From Bacteroidota bacterium (lineage in GTDB: Bacteria > Bacteroidota > Ignavibacteria > Ignavibacteriales > Ignavibacteriaceae), in assembly GCA_021815365.1 (NCBI GenBank), contig JAKAGZ010000002.1, positions 106,954 through 170,953 on the forward strand: a stretch of 64,000 nucleotides of DNA. Reading direction: 5' to 3'. Position 1 is the first letter of the stretch. The number at the start of each line of letters is the position of its first letter. Of this stretch, positions 17,779-27,377 are shown piece after piece. The translations under genes and the position numbers were made by a program. The notes under the pieces were generated by a model. The model saw nothing but the letters and a program-made list of their open reading frames with translations, searched no databases and was not told where the DNA came from.

Positions 17779-18921
17779 TTAGAGAAATCTTATCTTCAGA
17801 TTCACTATCTCGGCATCGCTTGCAAGTTTGACAGGCGGTCCCCAGCTTCCAATGCCTGAGGATACATAAAATTGTGTATTCCCTTTTTTCAAATAGCCCC
17901 AGCTTTTTTCATAAACAATTTTTGTAATGAAATTTAAAGGGAACATCTGCCCGTTGTGTGTGTGACCTGATAACTGAAGATCAATATTGTTCTCGACAGC
18001 TTCATTTAATTTTACAGGGGTGTGGTCCATCAAAATTAAAGGAAGGTCTTCATTTATGCCCGAGATAATATCTGACAGGTTTTTTCTTTTTTCTTTTGTG
18101 AAATTTGCTTTGCTTACATCGTCTCTCCCGATGATGAAGTACGTGCCGCCGACTTTTATGAAGTCATCCCGTAAAACAGTAATCCCTTTTCCCTGGATAA
18201 ATTTTACTGAATGAGCCACTCCATTAATAAATTCGTGGTTGCCTGTAACAGCAAAAACTCCGTACTTTGCTTTCAGATCATTCAGAGATTTTCCGATTTC
18301 ATTCCTTTCCAGCACCTCTGCTCTGTCATCAAAAATATCACCGGGCAATAAAATTATTTCAGGATTCAGGTTATTTACTATCGAAATAATTTTTTGCAGA
18401 AAATTTTCATTGTTTATCGGGGAGAGATGAAGATCAGACAACATTACAAGATTTAGTGCTGATAATCTGCCGGCTTTTTTCGGCAGGGTAATTTCAAAAG
18501 TTTTAACCTTAAAATTCAGCCTGTTGATAAATCCAAGTAAAACTATCAGTGCTACGGAAAAAATGATAGTAATTCCAATGAGCATTTTAGTTTTTTCATC
18601 GGGTGATTTAAGCCAAAGGGGCAGAAAATTGAAAATGAAATCGGAAAATCTTAACAGGTCTGTCAGGAAGAGGATCAGAACAAAATAAAGAAGCATTGCA
18701 AACCAGAAAGAACCGATCCAAAGGAGTAAGTCGTGAATAAATGCTGGTATCTTAGTATAAAAAATTTTGACAAAAATATATGAAAGTGAAAAAAACAGGA
18801 AGATAAAAATGTAAAAAGGGTTCAACGCGGGATAGCCGGAAAGCATCTGCCATCCCCTTATGAAAACGTAGTAGTTGATTATTGAATAAACAGAAAAGAA
18901 GATGGTGAAGAAAAAAATCAT
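17779..18921 (-). CDS. Membrane-anchored metallophosphoesterase
   Basis: The first 150 residues hold four to five membrane helices. The rest is a calcineurin-type phosphoesterase with the complete metal-site series: SDLHLSP, GDIFDD, GNHEF, a histidine in LMDHTP and SGHTHNGQMFP. Related membrane-linked enzymes such as YaeI and YkuE act on phospholipid or lipid A precursors, but the substrate here is not known. The start lies two bases past the carB stop on the same strand, so it is read with carAB, which does not suggest a shared pathway. Confidence 0.9.
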   Translation of the reverse strand: MIFFFTIFFSVYSIINYYVFIRGWQMLSGYPALNPFYIFIFLFFSLSYIFVKIFYTKIPAFIHDLLLWIGSFWFAMLLYFVLILFLTDLLRFSDFIFNFLPLWLKSPDEKTKMLIGITIIFSVALIVLLGFINRLNFKVKTFEITLPKKAGRLSALNLVMLSDLHLSPINNENFLQKIISIVNNLNPEIILLPGDIFDDRAEVLERNEIGKSLNDLKAKYGVFAVTGNHEFINGVAHSVKFIQGKGITVLRDDFIKVGGTYFIIGRDDVSKANFTKEKRKNLSDIISGINEDLPLILMDHTPVKLNEAVENNIDLQLSGHTHNGQMFPLNFITKIVYEKSWGYLKKGNTQFYVSSGIGSWGPPVKLASDAEIVNLKIRFL

Positions 18922-18923
18922 TG

Positions 18924-21900
18924 TCAGTTGTACTCGTTCCAGCTTTTTACAGTGAGACTGCTTTCGTTGTATTTGCCCATAGCCTTCACGAATCTTTTTG
19001 CAACCTGCAGGTTTGTGATCAGATTAATGTTCATGTCTATGGCTTTTCTGCGTATCAGGTAATCGTTATCGAGTTCAAATTTTTCTTCGCTTTTGGGGAT
19101 ATTAATTACAAGATCAATTTTTCCATCGTTCAGATAAGTAATAATGTTTGGCTCTTTATTTTCGAGCGGCCAGTTAAGCACTTTAGATTTTATACCATAT
19201 TTTTTCAGGAAGTCCGCTGTTCCTTTGGTTGCATAAAATTTTAATCCCATGTTGTAAAGTTTTTTTGTTTCTTCCAGGAATTCGGCTTTATCTTTCGGCG
19301 TGCCTGTCGAAAGCATCACACCCTTTGCAGGAATTTTATAACCAGTCGAAATAAAACTTTTTAGGAACGCTTCGTTAAAATCATCGCCGAGGCAGGCAAC
19401 TTCTCCTGTTGAAGCCATCTCAACTCCAAGCACAGGGTCCGAGCCTTTTAATCTTGTAAAAGAAAACTGTGGTGCTTTCACTCCAACGTAATCAACATCG
19501 AAAGAGGATTTATCTATCTTCGGAACTTTTTCGCCCATCATTAATCTCGTAGCGATATCAATAAAATTTATTTTCAAAACTTTCGAAACAAAGGGGAAAC
19601 TCCTTGAAGCTCTCAGGTTGCATTCTATCACTTTAACATTATTGTCTTTTGCAATGAACTGGATATTAAAAGGTCCGGTAATTTTCAGCGCTTTTGCGAT
19701 TTCCTTTGTAACGATTTTTACACGGCGCATTGTTTCAAGATAAGTTCTTTGCGGAGGAAGAACAATCGTTGCATCGCCGGAGTGAACGCCGGCATTTTCA
19801 ACGTGCTCTGAAATTGCATAACAGAATAAATCCCCGCAATCAGCTACAGCATCTACTTCAATCTCGCGTGCATCTGTAATGAACTTGCTCATAACAACAG
19901 GGTGCTCTTTGCTGATTGCTGCAGCTTTCTGCAGAAAAATTTTTAATTCATTATCATTCAGAACGATACTCATCGCAGCGCCGCTGAGAACGTAGCTTGG
20001 TCTTATCAGCACAGGGTAACCGACTTTGTGCGCGAATGTCTTTGCTTTCGAAAAGCTCGTCAGCTCTTTCCATTCCGGCTGGTCAACTTTCAGCTTGTCG
20101 AGTATCTGGGAGAATTTGTGCCTGTTTTCAGCATTATCAATCTGTTCGGGTGATGTGCCGAGGATTTTTATTCCTGCACTATGCAGTTTAGTAGCTAAGT
20201 TATTCGGTGTCTGCCCTCCCATGGAAATGACAACGCCTTCAGGATTTTCTTTATCGTAAATATCGAGTACTCTTTCAAATGTAAGCTGCTCGAAATATAA
20301 TTTATCGCAGATGTCGTAGTCAGTGCTTACAGTTTCAGGGTTGCAGTTTATCATTATAGTTTTGTAGTTCATCTTATTGAGCGACATAACAGCATTTACA
20401 CAGCACCAGTCAAATTCGACAGATGAACCGATCCTGTATGCACCGCTGCCTAAAACAACAATCTGTTTTTCTTCCCCTTGCTGAATGTCATCTTCTTTTC
20501 CATGATAAGTGAGATATAAATAATTTGTCTGCGCAGGATACTCAGCCGCTAAAGTATCAATTTGTTTTACTACAGGGACAACCTTTAATGCTTTCCTCAG
20601 CTCTCTTACCTCGTTTTCATTTGAACCACAGAGCCGTGCGATCTGAAGGTCTGAGAAGCCTCTTTCTTTTGCTTCACGCATTAAAGCTTCAGTAATTTTA
20701 TTCGGGCTTACTCCCTTTAATTTCTTTTCTGTTTCGATGATATTTTTCATCTTATAAATAAACCAGGGAGTGATCTTTGACAACGCATGAATTTTTTTAA
20801 CTGAATATCCTTTTTTCAGTGCCTGTGCAATAGCGAAGATCCTTTTGTCAGTCGGGCTTGCAATTTCTTCATCAAGATTTTTGAATTTTAAATTGTTACC
20901 CGTAAAACCATTATATCCAACATCGAGCATGCGGATCGCCTTCTGCAGAACTTCTTCAAAACTTCTGCCGAGAGACATCACTTCTCCCACTGATTTCATC
21001 TCCGAGCCAAGCTGTGTGCTGACCTGCCTGAATTTCTGCAGATCCCAGCGTGGAAATTTAAGTGCGACATAATCGAGCGCAGGTTCAAAACAGGCAGATG
21101 TTTGGCGTGTTATAATATTTAAAACTTCGTTGAGAGCATAACCCAGCGCAAGTTTTGTAGCAATAAAAGCGAGTGGATAACCTGTTGCCTTTGATGCCAG
21201 CGCAGAGCTTCGGCTGAGCCTTGCATTCACTTCAATTATCCTGTAGTCATCTGAATCCGGATCGAGCGCATACTGGATGTTGCATTCACCAACAACGCCA
21301 AGATGCCGGATAAGTTTTATGCCGATCGAGCGCAGCTTAAAATTTTCTTTTGCCGAAAGTGTTTGAACAGGAGCTATCACAATGCTGTCGCCGGTGTGAA
21401 TCCCCATCGGGTCAATATTTTCCATCGAGCAGATAGTAATGCAATTATTGAATTTATCCCTGACGATTTCATACTCGACTTCTTTCCATCCGTAAAGGGA
21501 TTCTTCGATAAGTATCTGGTTCGTAAAAGAAAATGCTCTCCTCGCTTTTTCCTGCAGCTCTGATTTATTATTTACGATACCGGAACCAAGTCCGCCAAGT
21601 GCATAAGCAATCCTTACCATAACAGGATAGCCGATCTCGTCAGCAGCATCAAGTGCTTCCCGGATATTTTTTGCAGTTTTACTGACGGCAACTTTCAGCC
21701 CGCATTCTTTTACACGGTTTGCAAACAGCAGTCTGTCTTCAGTATCCTGGATTGCTTCAACCGGTGTTCCCAGAACTTTAACATTATATTTTTTGAGGAT
21801 CCCTTTTTCATAAAGCTCTACGCCGACATTCAGAGCCGTCTGCCCGCCAAACTGAAGCAAAATGCTGTCGGGTTCTTCCTGCTTAATAATCCTTTCAACA

Positions 21901-22118
21901 AAATCAGCTTTGATCGGAACGAAATAAACTTTGTCTGCAAAGTTTTCCGATGTCTGGATTGTTGCAATATTCGGATTTATCAGCACAGTCAAGATGCCGT
22001 CCTCTTTCAGTGCTTTAATTGCCTGGCTGCCTGAATAGTCAAATTCACCTGCCTGCCCGATTTGAAGTGCGCCTGATCCGAGTATTAAAACTTTATTTGG
22101 TTTTCCGCGTTTTATCAT
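18924..22118 (-). CDS. carB: Carbamoyl-phosphate synthase large subunit
   Basis: Makes carbamoyl phosphate from bicarbonate, ammonia supplied by CarA, and two ATP, for pyrimidine and arginine synthesis. The 1064 residues include both ATP-grasp halves (first half with GSGALQIGQAGEFDYSG, second with GSGAYRIGSSVEFDWCCVNA) and the C-terminal MGS-like allosteric domain. The start overlaps the carA stop (ATGA), as usual. No truncation is seen. Confidence 0.98.
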   Translation of the reverse strand: MIKRGKPNKVLILGSGALQIGQAGEFDYSGSQAIKALKEDGILTVLINPNIATIQTSENFADKVYFVPIKADFVERIIKQEEPDSILLQFGGQTALNVGVELYEKGILKKYNVKVLGTPVEAIQDTEDRLLFANRVKECGLKVAVSKTAKNIREALDAADEIGYPVMVRIAYALGGLGSGIVNNKSELQEKARRAFSFTNQILIEESLYGWKEVEYEIVRDKFNNCITICSMENIDPMGIHTGDSIVIAPVQTLSAKENFKLRSIGIKLIRHLGVVGECNIQYALDPDSDDYRIIEVNARLSRSSALASKATGYPLAFIATKLALGYALNEVLNIITRQTSACFEPALDYVALKFPRWDLQKFRQVSTQLGSEMKSVGEVMSLGRSFEEVLQKAIRMLDVGYNGFTGNNLKFKNLDEEIASPTDKRIFAIAQALKKGYSVKKIHALSKITPWFIYKMKNIIETEKKLKGVSPNKITEALMREAKERGFSDLQIARLCGSNENEVRELRKALKVVPVVKQIDTLAAEYPAQTNYLYLTYHGKEDDIQQGEEKQIVVLGSGAYRIGSSVEFDWCCVNAVMSLNKMNYKTIMINCNPETVSTDYDICDKLYFEQLTFERVLDIYDKENPEGVVISMGGQTPNNLATKLHSAGIKILGTSPEQIDNAENRHKFSQILDKLKVDQPEWKELTSFSKAKTFAHKVGYPVLIRPSYVLSGAAMSIVLNDNELKIFLQKAAAISKEHPVVMSKFITDAREIEVDAVADCGDLFCYAISEHVENAGVHSGDATIVLPPQRTYLETMRRVKIVTKEIAKALKITGPFNIQFIAKDNNVKVIECNLRASRSFPFVSKVLKINFIDIATRLMMGEKVPKIDKSSFDVDYVGVKAPQFSFTRLKGSDPVLGVEMASTGEVACLGDDFNEAFLKSFISTGYKIPAKGVMLSTGTPKDKAEFLEETKKLYNMGLKFYATKGTADFLKKYGIKSKVLNWPLENKEPNIITYLNDGKIDLVINIPKSEEKFELDNDYLIRRKAIDMNINLITNLQVAKRFVKAMGKYNESSLTVKSWNEYN

Positions 22119-23206
22119 TTAAGTGCCCGTAAAAACAGATCAAAAATAAATTCGCTGTCATCTGGTCCCGGTGAAGCTTCCGGGTGAAACTGTGAAGCGA
22201 AAAATGGTTTTGAGATATGAATTATTCCTTCGTTCGTTCCGTCATTATCGTTAACGAACCATTCACGCCAGTCCTGCGGGAGCGTTTCTGCATTAACAGC
22301 AAACCCGTGATTCTGTGATGTGATATAAGTGCGCTTCGTTCCGGTTTCATTGCAGGGCTGGTTGTGCCCGCGATGCCCGTACTTTAGTTTATAAGTGTCG
22401 GCTCCTGCTGCAAGCGCCATGATCTGGCTGCCAAGACATACGCCAAGCATCGGGATATTTTTATCCATTGCTTTCTTAATATTCTTAATTGTTTTTTTAC
22501 ACATCTTCGGATCGCCCGGTCCATTGGAAATCAAAATCCCGTTCGCTTCAATTTTTGTGAAGTCAAAATCGTAAGGGACTCTTATAACTGAAATATTCCT
22601 TTCGAGAAAGGCTCTTATAATATTATTCTTTGTGCCGCAGTCAACCAGAATAATTTTTTTATTTCCTTTTTTATATTCAACCGGTTCTTTCACGCAAACT
22701 TCGCCTGCAAGGTCGAGCTTATTAATATCCTGAAAGCTGATTTCTTCATTTTCGTTGATTACAATTTTCCCAAGCATCGTTCCTTTATCACGGAGCTTTC
22801 GGGTAAGCATACGTGTATCAATGCCAGTAATACCGGGTATCTTCTGCTCGTTCATCCAATCTGATAAAGATCTTTTTGCATTCCAGTGCGAGTAATCTTC
22901 AGAATAATCCGAAACAATTAAAGCTCTTACATGTATGTTTTCAGATTCAAAATTTTTGTAGAGACCATTTTCTCTTTCATCTCCGGGGACGCCGTAATTT
23001 CCGATAAGAGGAAAGGTGCAGACAAGAATTTGCCCGCGGTAGGAGGGGTCGGTCATTGTTTCCGGGTAGCCAACCATCCCTGTATTGAAAACCACTTCGC
23101 CGTTTGTATTTCCTGCATAGCCGAAACATATTCCTGTAAATTCTGAACCGTCTTCCAGGATAAGTACAGCTTTTTTTGGATCCGGTTTATTATTTTCTTT
23201 TTTCAT
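22115..23206 (-). CDS. carA: Carbamoyl-phosphate synthase small (glutaminase) subunit
   Basis: Releases ammonia from glutamine for CarB. The N-terminal carA-specific domain has EDGSEFTGICFGY and FNTGMVGYPETMTDPSY. The class I amidotransferase domain has the nucleophile in MLGVCLGSQ and the His/Glu pair in FHPEASPGP. 363 residues. It is the first gene of a carA-carB-phosphoesterase unit, and its leader carries a hairpin followed by a T run. Confidence 0.97.
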   Translation of the reverse strand: MKKENNKPDPKKAVLILEDGSEFTGICFGYAGNTNGEVVFNTGMVGYPETMTDPSYRGQILVCTFPLIGNYGVPGDERENGLYKNFESENIHVRALIVSDYSEDYSHWNAKRSLSDWMNEQKIPGITGIDTRMLTRKLRDKGTMLGKIVINENEEISFQDINKLDLAGEVCVKEPVEYKKGNKKIILVDCGTKNNIIRAFLERNISVIRVPYDFDFTKIEANGILISNGPGDPKMCKKTIKNIKKAMDKNIPMLGVCLGSQIMALAAGADTYKLKYGHRGHNQPCNETGTKRTYITSQNHGFAVNAETLPQDWREWFVNDNDGTNEGIIHISKPFFASQFHPEASPGPDDSEFIFDLFLRALK

Positions 23207-23231
23207 TACGTGAATATCTTAAATTTCGGGC

Positions 23232-23254
23232 AAAAAAAATCCGCCTGAGGCGGA
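23232..23254 (-). terminator. carA: Intrinsic terminator in the carA leader (probable attenuator)
   Basis: On the minus strand TCCGCC-TCA-GGCGGA (23240-23254) is followed at once by eight T (23232-23239), 25 bases before the carA start codon. The gene on the other side (23555) runs away on the plus strand, so no upstream gene needs this terminator. A terminator between promoter and first gene of a pyrimidine operon fits transcription attenuation. Confidence 0.65.
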
Positions 23255-23351
23255 ATAGATTAATAGTTTCTGTAAAGAAATCTATTTCGTAAACAATTAT
23301 TTTTTTTTTGATCAATTAATTTCCTTTTAGGTTTTTGCTAAAGGGCTAAGT

Positions 23352-23383
23352 CAAATATAAATCAAAGCTGTGTTAGATTCAAT
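23352..23383 (-). promoter_or_regulatory. carA: Probable carAB promoter, Bacteroidota type
   Basis: On the minus strand TATATTTG (23352-23359) is a perfect match to the Bacteroidota -7 element TAnnTTTG, with ATTG (23380-23383) 20 bases upstream in the -33 position. It would start a message of about 140 leader bases running through the terminator hairpin at 23240. No PyrR-type binding consensus is evident in the leader. Confidence 0.5.
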
Positions 23384-23554
23384 CCGGTAACTATCGGATT
23401 ATTTTTCTTGGGTCTGCTTCAAGATGTCTCAGCATTTCAGGTTATTTTCAGGTTTCAATTACCTCTCCAGCGCCATAATCTTCTTGCTAAATTCAAAAAA
23501 TAAAAGTAGTTTTTTAACTACTAAAACATTATGGAATGAGTCCCGGCGGAGGGT

Positions 23555-24973
23555 ATGATCAATTTCATATTAAATGACAAAGAGATAAAAACTCTTGAAA
23601 ATAAAGGGATGGGGCTGCTCGATTTTATACGTAAAGATCAGCACCTCACCGGAACAAAAGAGGGCTGCCGCGAAGGAGACTGCGGAGCCTGTACTGTTCT
23701 TGTTGGCGAATTGGCTGGAGATAAAGTTGAGTACAAGTCCGTAAATTCCTGTCTGCTGCCTTTGGGCGATGCCGATGGAAAACATATTGTTACCATTGAA
23801 GGTTTTAATCTTGAAGAGCTTAATCCTCTGCAGAATGCAATGGTTGAAGAAGGAGGGACTCAGTGCGGCTTCTGTACACCGGGTTTTATAGTTTCACTCG
23901 AAGGTTATTTTATTGCAAACGAAAATGTAAATGCTTTTGACGCAGTTGAATCTGTTGACGGGAATATTTGCCGCTGCACCGGTTATGCAGGGATAAAAAG
24001 ATCTGCTGAGAGAATTGTAAAGCTGATTATTTCAAATCAGAAGAAGAGCAAAAATTATCTGGAAAAGCTAGTCGGTTTGAAATTGATCCCTGAATATTTT
24101 CTTGCTGTTCCGCAGAGACTTAAAAAGATTACACTCAGTAAAAAAAGGAATGGAAGTAATGACAGGCGTCCGGACTATTTTGTTGCAGGAGGCACCGATC
24201 TTTTTGTGCAAAAGTGGGAGACAATGCTTGAGTCAAATATTAAACTTATTTCAGGAGAGAAAAAATATTCCGGAATTTCAATTTCAGGAGGTAGAATAAA
24301 AATCGGCGGGAATACAACAGTAACTGAAATAACAAAATCGCCGGTAATGCAAAAATATTTTACGGAGATAAAAAAATATTTCAGTCTATTCGGCTCTCAG
24401 CCAATCAGGAGCAGGGCTACTTTAGCAGGCAATATTATCAATGCCTCACCGATTGCTGATATGACGATTTTTTTTCTGGCTTTAAATTCGGATATCACAT
24501 TTAGCAATGGAAAGAAAAAACGAAAGCTGCTTTTAAGGAATCTGTATAAAGGATATAAAACTTTAGATAAAAAGTCAGATGAAATTCTCGAATGCCTTTC
24601 GTTTAAAATTCCGCACGGAAATTTTCTTTTCAATTACGAAAAAGTGTCGCGGAGAACTTATCTTGATATTGCAAGTGTGAACTCTTCAATGTACGTAGAA
24701 CTTAACGGGAATATCATAACATCAGCTCATATTTCTGCCGGAGGCGTTGCGCCTTTCCCTCTCTGTCTCGACAAAACTTCAAAATACCTAATTGGTAAAC
24801 AAGGTTCTCCCGATGTAATAAATCGGGCTGTTGAAATTATGCTGAGTGAAATTTCCCCCATAAGCGATGCGAGAGGCAGTGCAGAGTATAAAGCGCTGCT
24901 TCTGAGGCAGTTGATCTTTTCGCATTTTATAAAATTTTTCCCGGAGATGATCAATGTAGAGGAGCTGGTATGA
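23555..24973 (+). CDS. xdhA: Xanthine dehydrogenase small subunit (2Fe-2S and FAD domains)
   Basis: Electron-transfer subunit of a molybdenum hydroxylase. Residues 1-160 form the two [2Fe-2S] domains: GCREGDCGACTVLVG for the plant-type cluster, QCGFCTPGFI and NICRCTGY for the second. A FAD-binding domain follows (from about 200, FVAGGTDLFVQ and SQPIRSRATLAGNI). 472 residues, as in the bacterial XdhA layout with both parts fused. GGAGG lies only two bases before the ATG, unusually close. The stop overlaps the next start by four bases. Confidence 0.9.
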   Translation: MINFILNDKEIKTLENKGMGLLDFIRKDQHLTGTKEGCREGDCGACTVLVGELAGDKVEYKSVNSCLLPLGDADGKHIVTIEGFNLEELNPLQNAMVEEGGTQCGFCTPGFIVSLEGYFIANENVNAFDAVESVDGNICRCTGYAGIKRSAERIVKLIISNQKKSKNYLEKLVGLKLIPEYFLAVPQRLKKITLSKKRNGSNDRRPDYFVAGGTDLFVQKWETMLESNIKLISGEKKYSGISISGGRIKIGGNTTVTEITKSPVMQKYFTEIKKYFSLFGSQPIRSRATLAGNIINASPIADMTIFFLALNSDITFSNGKKKRKLLLRNLYKGYKTLDKKSDEILECLSFKIPHGNFLFNYEKVSRRTYLDIASVNSSMYVELNGNIITSAHISAGGVAPFPLCLDKTSKYLIGKQGSPDVINRAVEIMLSEISPISDARGSAEYKALLLRQLIFSHFIKFFPEMINVEELV

Positions 24974-27303
24974 AAAATTACGATTCGGAAAGACACGTAA
25001 GAGGAGAGTCTCAATTTGTTGATGATATTAATCCCCCGAAGGGAATTCTTTACGGGTATGTTTATTATTCTCCGATAGCTCACGGAAAAATAAAAAGATT
25101 AAATACCTCAAAAGCATTGGAGATAAATGGAGTTAAAGCTGTCTTTACCGCCAAAGACATTCCCGGTGAAAATCAAATTGGGGGAATAATTTCTGACGAA
25201 GAATTATTAGCAGAAAATAAAGTTCATTTCATCGGGCAGCCGGTTGCATTTGTAGTTGCAGAAGATCAGATCACTGCTCACAAAGGAGCTAACGCTATTG
25301 TTTGTGAATTTCAAAATCTGCCTGTAATTACAGATGCTCGTGAAGCTGCTGCAAAAGGGGAGTTAATAATTCCCCCAAGAATTTTTGCACTTGGTGATGT
25401 AAATAGTGCGTGGGATAAATGCGATGTAATTGTTGAGGGACAGACAGAGTCGGGCGGGCAGGAACATTTATATCTTGAAACACAGGGAGCTTTTGCATAT
25501 CCGGTTGAAGGCGGAGGAGTAAAGATAATTTCTTCGACACAAGGTCCGACTGCAGTGCAGAGAGTTTCTGCAAGAATACTTGGTCTACCGATGCACAAAG
25601 TCGAAGTAGATGTGTTGCGCCTTGGCGGAGGATTCGGAGGGAAGGAAGACCAGGCGTCGCCGTGGGGAGCGCTGACTGCTCTTGCTGCTTTTAAGCTGAA
25701 CAAACCTGTAAAACTAATCCTGCCCAGGCAGGAAGATATGAGAATGACAGGTAAGCGGCATCCTTATTCTTCCGATTTTAAAATCGGGTTAACATCCGAA
25801 GGAAAAATTTTAGCTTATGAAGTGAGCTATTATCAAAATGCCGGTGCAGCAGCCGATCTTTCAACAGCCGTTCTTGAAAGGACACTGTTTCATGCAACGA
25901 ACAGTTATTTTATTCCGAATGTGAAAGCAACGGGATACTGCTGCCGGACAAACCTTCCACCGAACACAGCCTTCAGGGGATTCGGCGGTCCGCAGGGAAT
26001 GTTTGTGATTGAGTCTGCAATCTATAAAGCTGCTTCTGTTTTAGGTGTTGATGCTTCAGTAATCCAGAAAAAGAATTTGCTGAAGGAGGGAGATGAATTT
26101 TCTTACGGGCAGCGGGCAGAACATTGCAGGGCTGCCAGATGTTACGAAGAAGCTGAACAAAGGTATAATATAAAAGGCATTCGTGAACGCGTTGATGATT
26201 TTAACCTGAAAAATAAACTGGTAAAAAAAGGTGTGGCATTTATGCCTGTTTGTTTTGGCATTTCCTTTACGAGTACTTTTATGAACCAGGCAAGCGCACT
26301 AGTTCATATTTATACTGATGGAAGTGTGAGAGTAAGCACAGCCGCAGTTGAAATGGGGCAGGGAGTGAATGCAAAAATTCTTTCTGTCGTTCAAAAGATA
26401 TTTTCGATCAGCAATGACAGAATAAAAATAGACAGCACAAACACTTCGCGGATAGCAAATACTTCTCCTACTGCTGCAAGTAAAAGCGCGGACCTGAACG
26501 GGTATGCTGTGCAAAGCGCCTGTGAAATTATTCTGAACAGGTTGAAAAAAACTGCTGCTGATGACTTATCTGAAGAACTTGTTGCCAATAGGAAATTCAA
26601 TCCTGAAGATATAGAGATCAAAAACGAAGTGATTTATTGTGCAGACAGAAAAACAGATCTTAACTGGGGAAAATTAATTCAGTCGGCGTATTTAAAACGT
26701 ATCAGCTTATCAGCACAGGCGCATCATGCTACACCTCATATTTATTTTGACAGAGAAAAATCAAAAGGGCAGGCTTTTGCTTATCACGTATACGGCACTG
26801 CAATAATCGAAGCGACAGTAGATTGCCTGCGCGGTATTTACGAAATAGATTCTGTAAAAGTTGTTCACGATTTTGGAGAAAGTCTTCACCCCGCCATTGA
26901 TAAAGGTCAGGCTGAAGGCGGGGTTGTACAGGGGATCGGATGGATGACGGTTGAAGAAGTAATCTATAATAAAGACGGTAAACTTTTGACAGATGCACTT
27001 TCGACTTACAAAGTTCCCGACGTTCATGCTGCACCAAAAGAAATACTAATTCATTTTCTTGAAGATGCGCCTAATCCTTATGGTCCTTTCAAATCTAAAG
27101 CAATAGGCGAACCTCCTTTGATGTATGGCATCGGAGCCTATTTTGCAATTACAAATGCTATGAAAGCCTTCAGACCGGGTAAAGAATTTAAACTTCACTC
27201 GCCTATGACACCCGAACGTGTTTTGCTTTCGCTTTATGATGTTTCTTCCTTAACAAAGAAACAAAGTAAAGAAAGCAAGGCTGTTACATCAGTAGTCAAA
27301 TAA
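24970..27303 (+). CDS. xdhB: Xanthine dehydrogenase molybdopterin-binding subunit
   Basis: Catalytic subunit carrying the molybdenum cofactor. 777 residues. Conserved pieces are LRLGGGFGGKE (around 220), NTAFRGFGGPQGM (around 335), VEMGQGVNAKI (around 460) and the C-terminal KAIGEPPLMYG. The substrate is most likely xanthine or hypoxanthine from the overall XdhB-type layout and the XdhC partner, but other purines or aldehydes are possible. Coupled to the small subunit by an ATGA overlap. Confidence 0.9.
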   Translation: MKNYDSERHVRGESQFVDDINPPKGILYGYVYYSPIAHGKIKRLNTSKALEINGVKAVFTAKDIPGENQIGGIISDEELLAENKVHFIGQPVAFVVAEDQITAHKGANAIVCEFQNLPVITDAREAAAKGELIIPPRIFALGDVNSAWDKCDVIVEGQTESGGQEHLYLETQGAFAYPVEGGGVKIISSTQGPTAVQRVSARILGLPMHKVEVDVLRLGGGFGGKEDQASPWGALTALAAFKLNKPVKLILPRQEDMRMTGKRHPYSSDFKIGLTSEGKILAYEVSYYQNAGAAADLSTAVLERTLFHATNSYFIPNVKATGYCCRTNLPPNTAFRGFGGPQGMFVIESAIYKAASVLGVDASVIQKKNLLKEGDEFSYGQRAEHCRAARCYEEAEQRYNIKGIRERVDDFNLKNKLVKKGVAFMPVCFGISFTSTFMNQASALVHIYTDGSVRVSTAAVEMGQGVNAKILSVVQKIFSISNDRIKIDSTNTSRIANTSPTAASKSADLNGYAVQSACEIILNRLKKTAADDLSEELVANRKFNPEDIEIKNEVIYCADRKTDLNWGKLIQSAYLKRISLSAQAHHATPHIYFDREKSKGQAFAYHVYGTAIIEATVDCLRGIYEIDSVKVVHDFGESLHPAIDKGQAEGGVVQGIGWMTVEEVIYNKDGKLLTDALSTYKVPDVHAAPKEILIHFLEDAPNPYGPFKSKAIGEPPLMYGIGAYFAITNAMKAFRPGKEFKLHSPMTPERVLLSLYDVSSLTKKQSKESKAVTSVVK

Positions 27304-27377
27304 ATACTCAAAAAGATGTCGAGTGCTGTTTTATGGAAGCTGTGCTAAATATGAAATAATATTGGTTCAGAAAAAAA

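Larger units (their letters stand above)
23207..23554. other. Divergent intergenic region between carA and the xanthine dehydrogenase operon
   Basis: 348 bases without a gene. The carA half contains the probable promoter and attenuator described separately. In the other half an inverted repeat AGTAGTT/AACTACT lies at about 23506-23523, ahead of the plus-strand dehydrogenase genes, where it could be an operator or a small hairpin. No plus-strand promoter of the TAnnTTTG type was found. Confidence 0.5.

Noticed and set aside
25311..25703. 130-residue minus-strand frame inside the molybdopterin subunit gene
   Set aside because: Antisense shadow of a well-conserved gene; proline- and serine-rich without motif.
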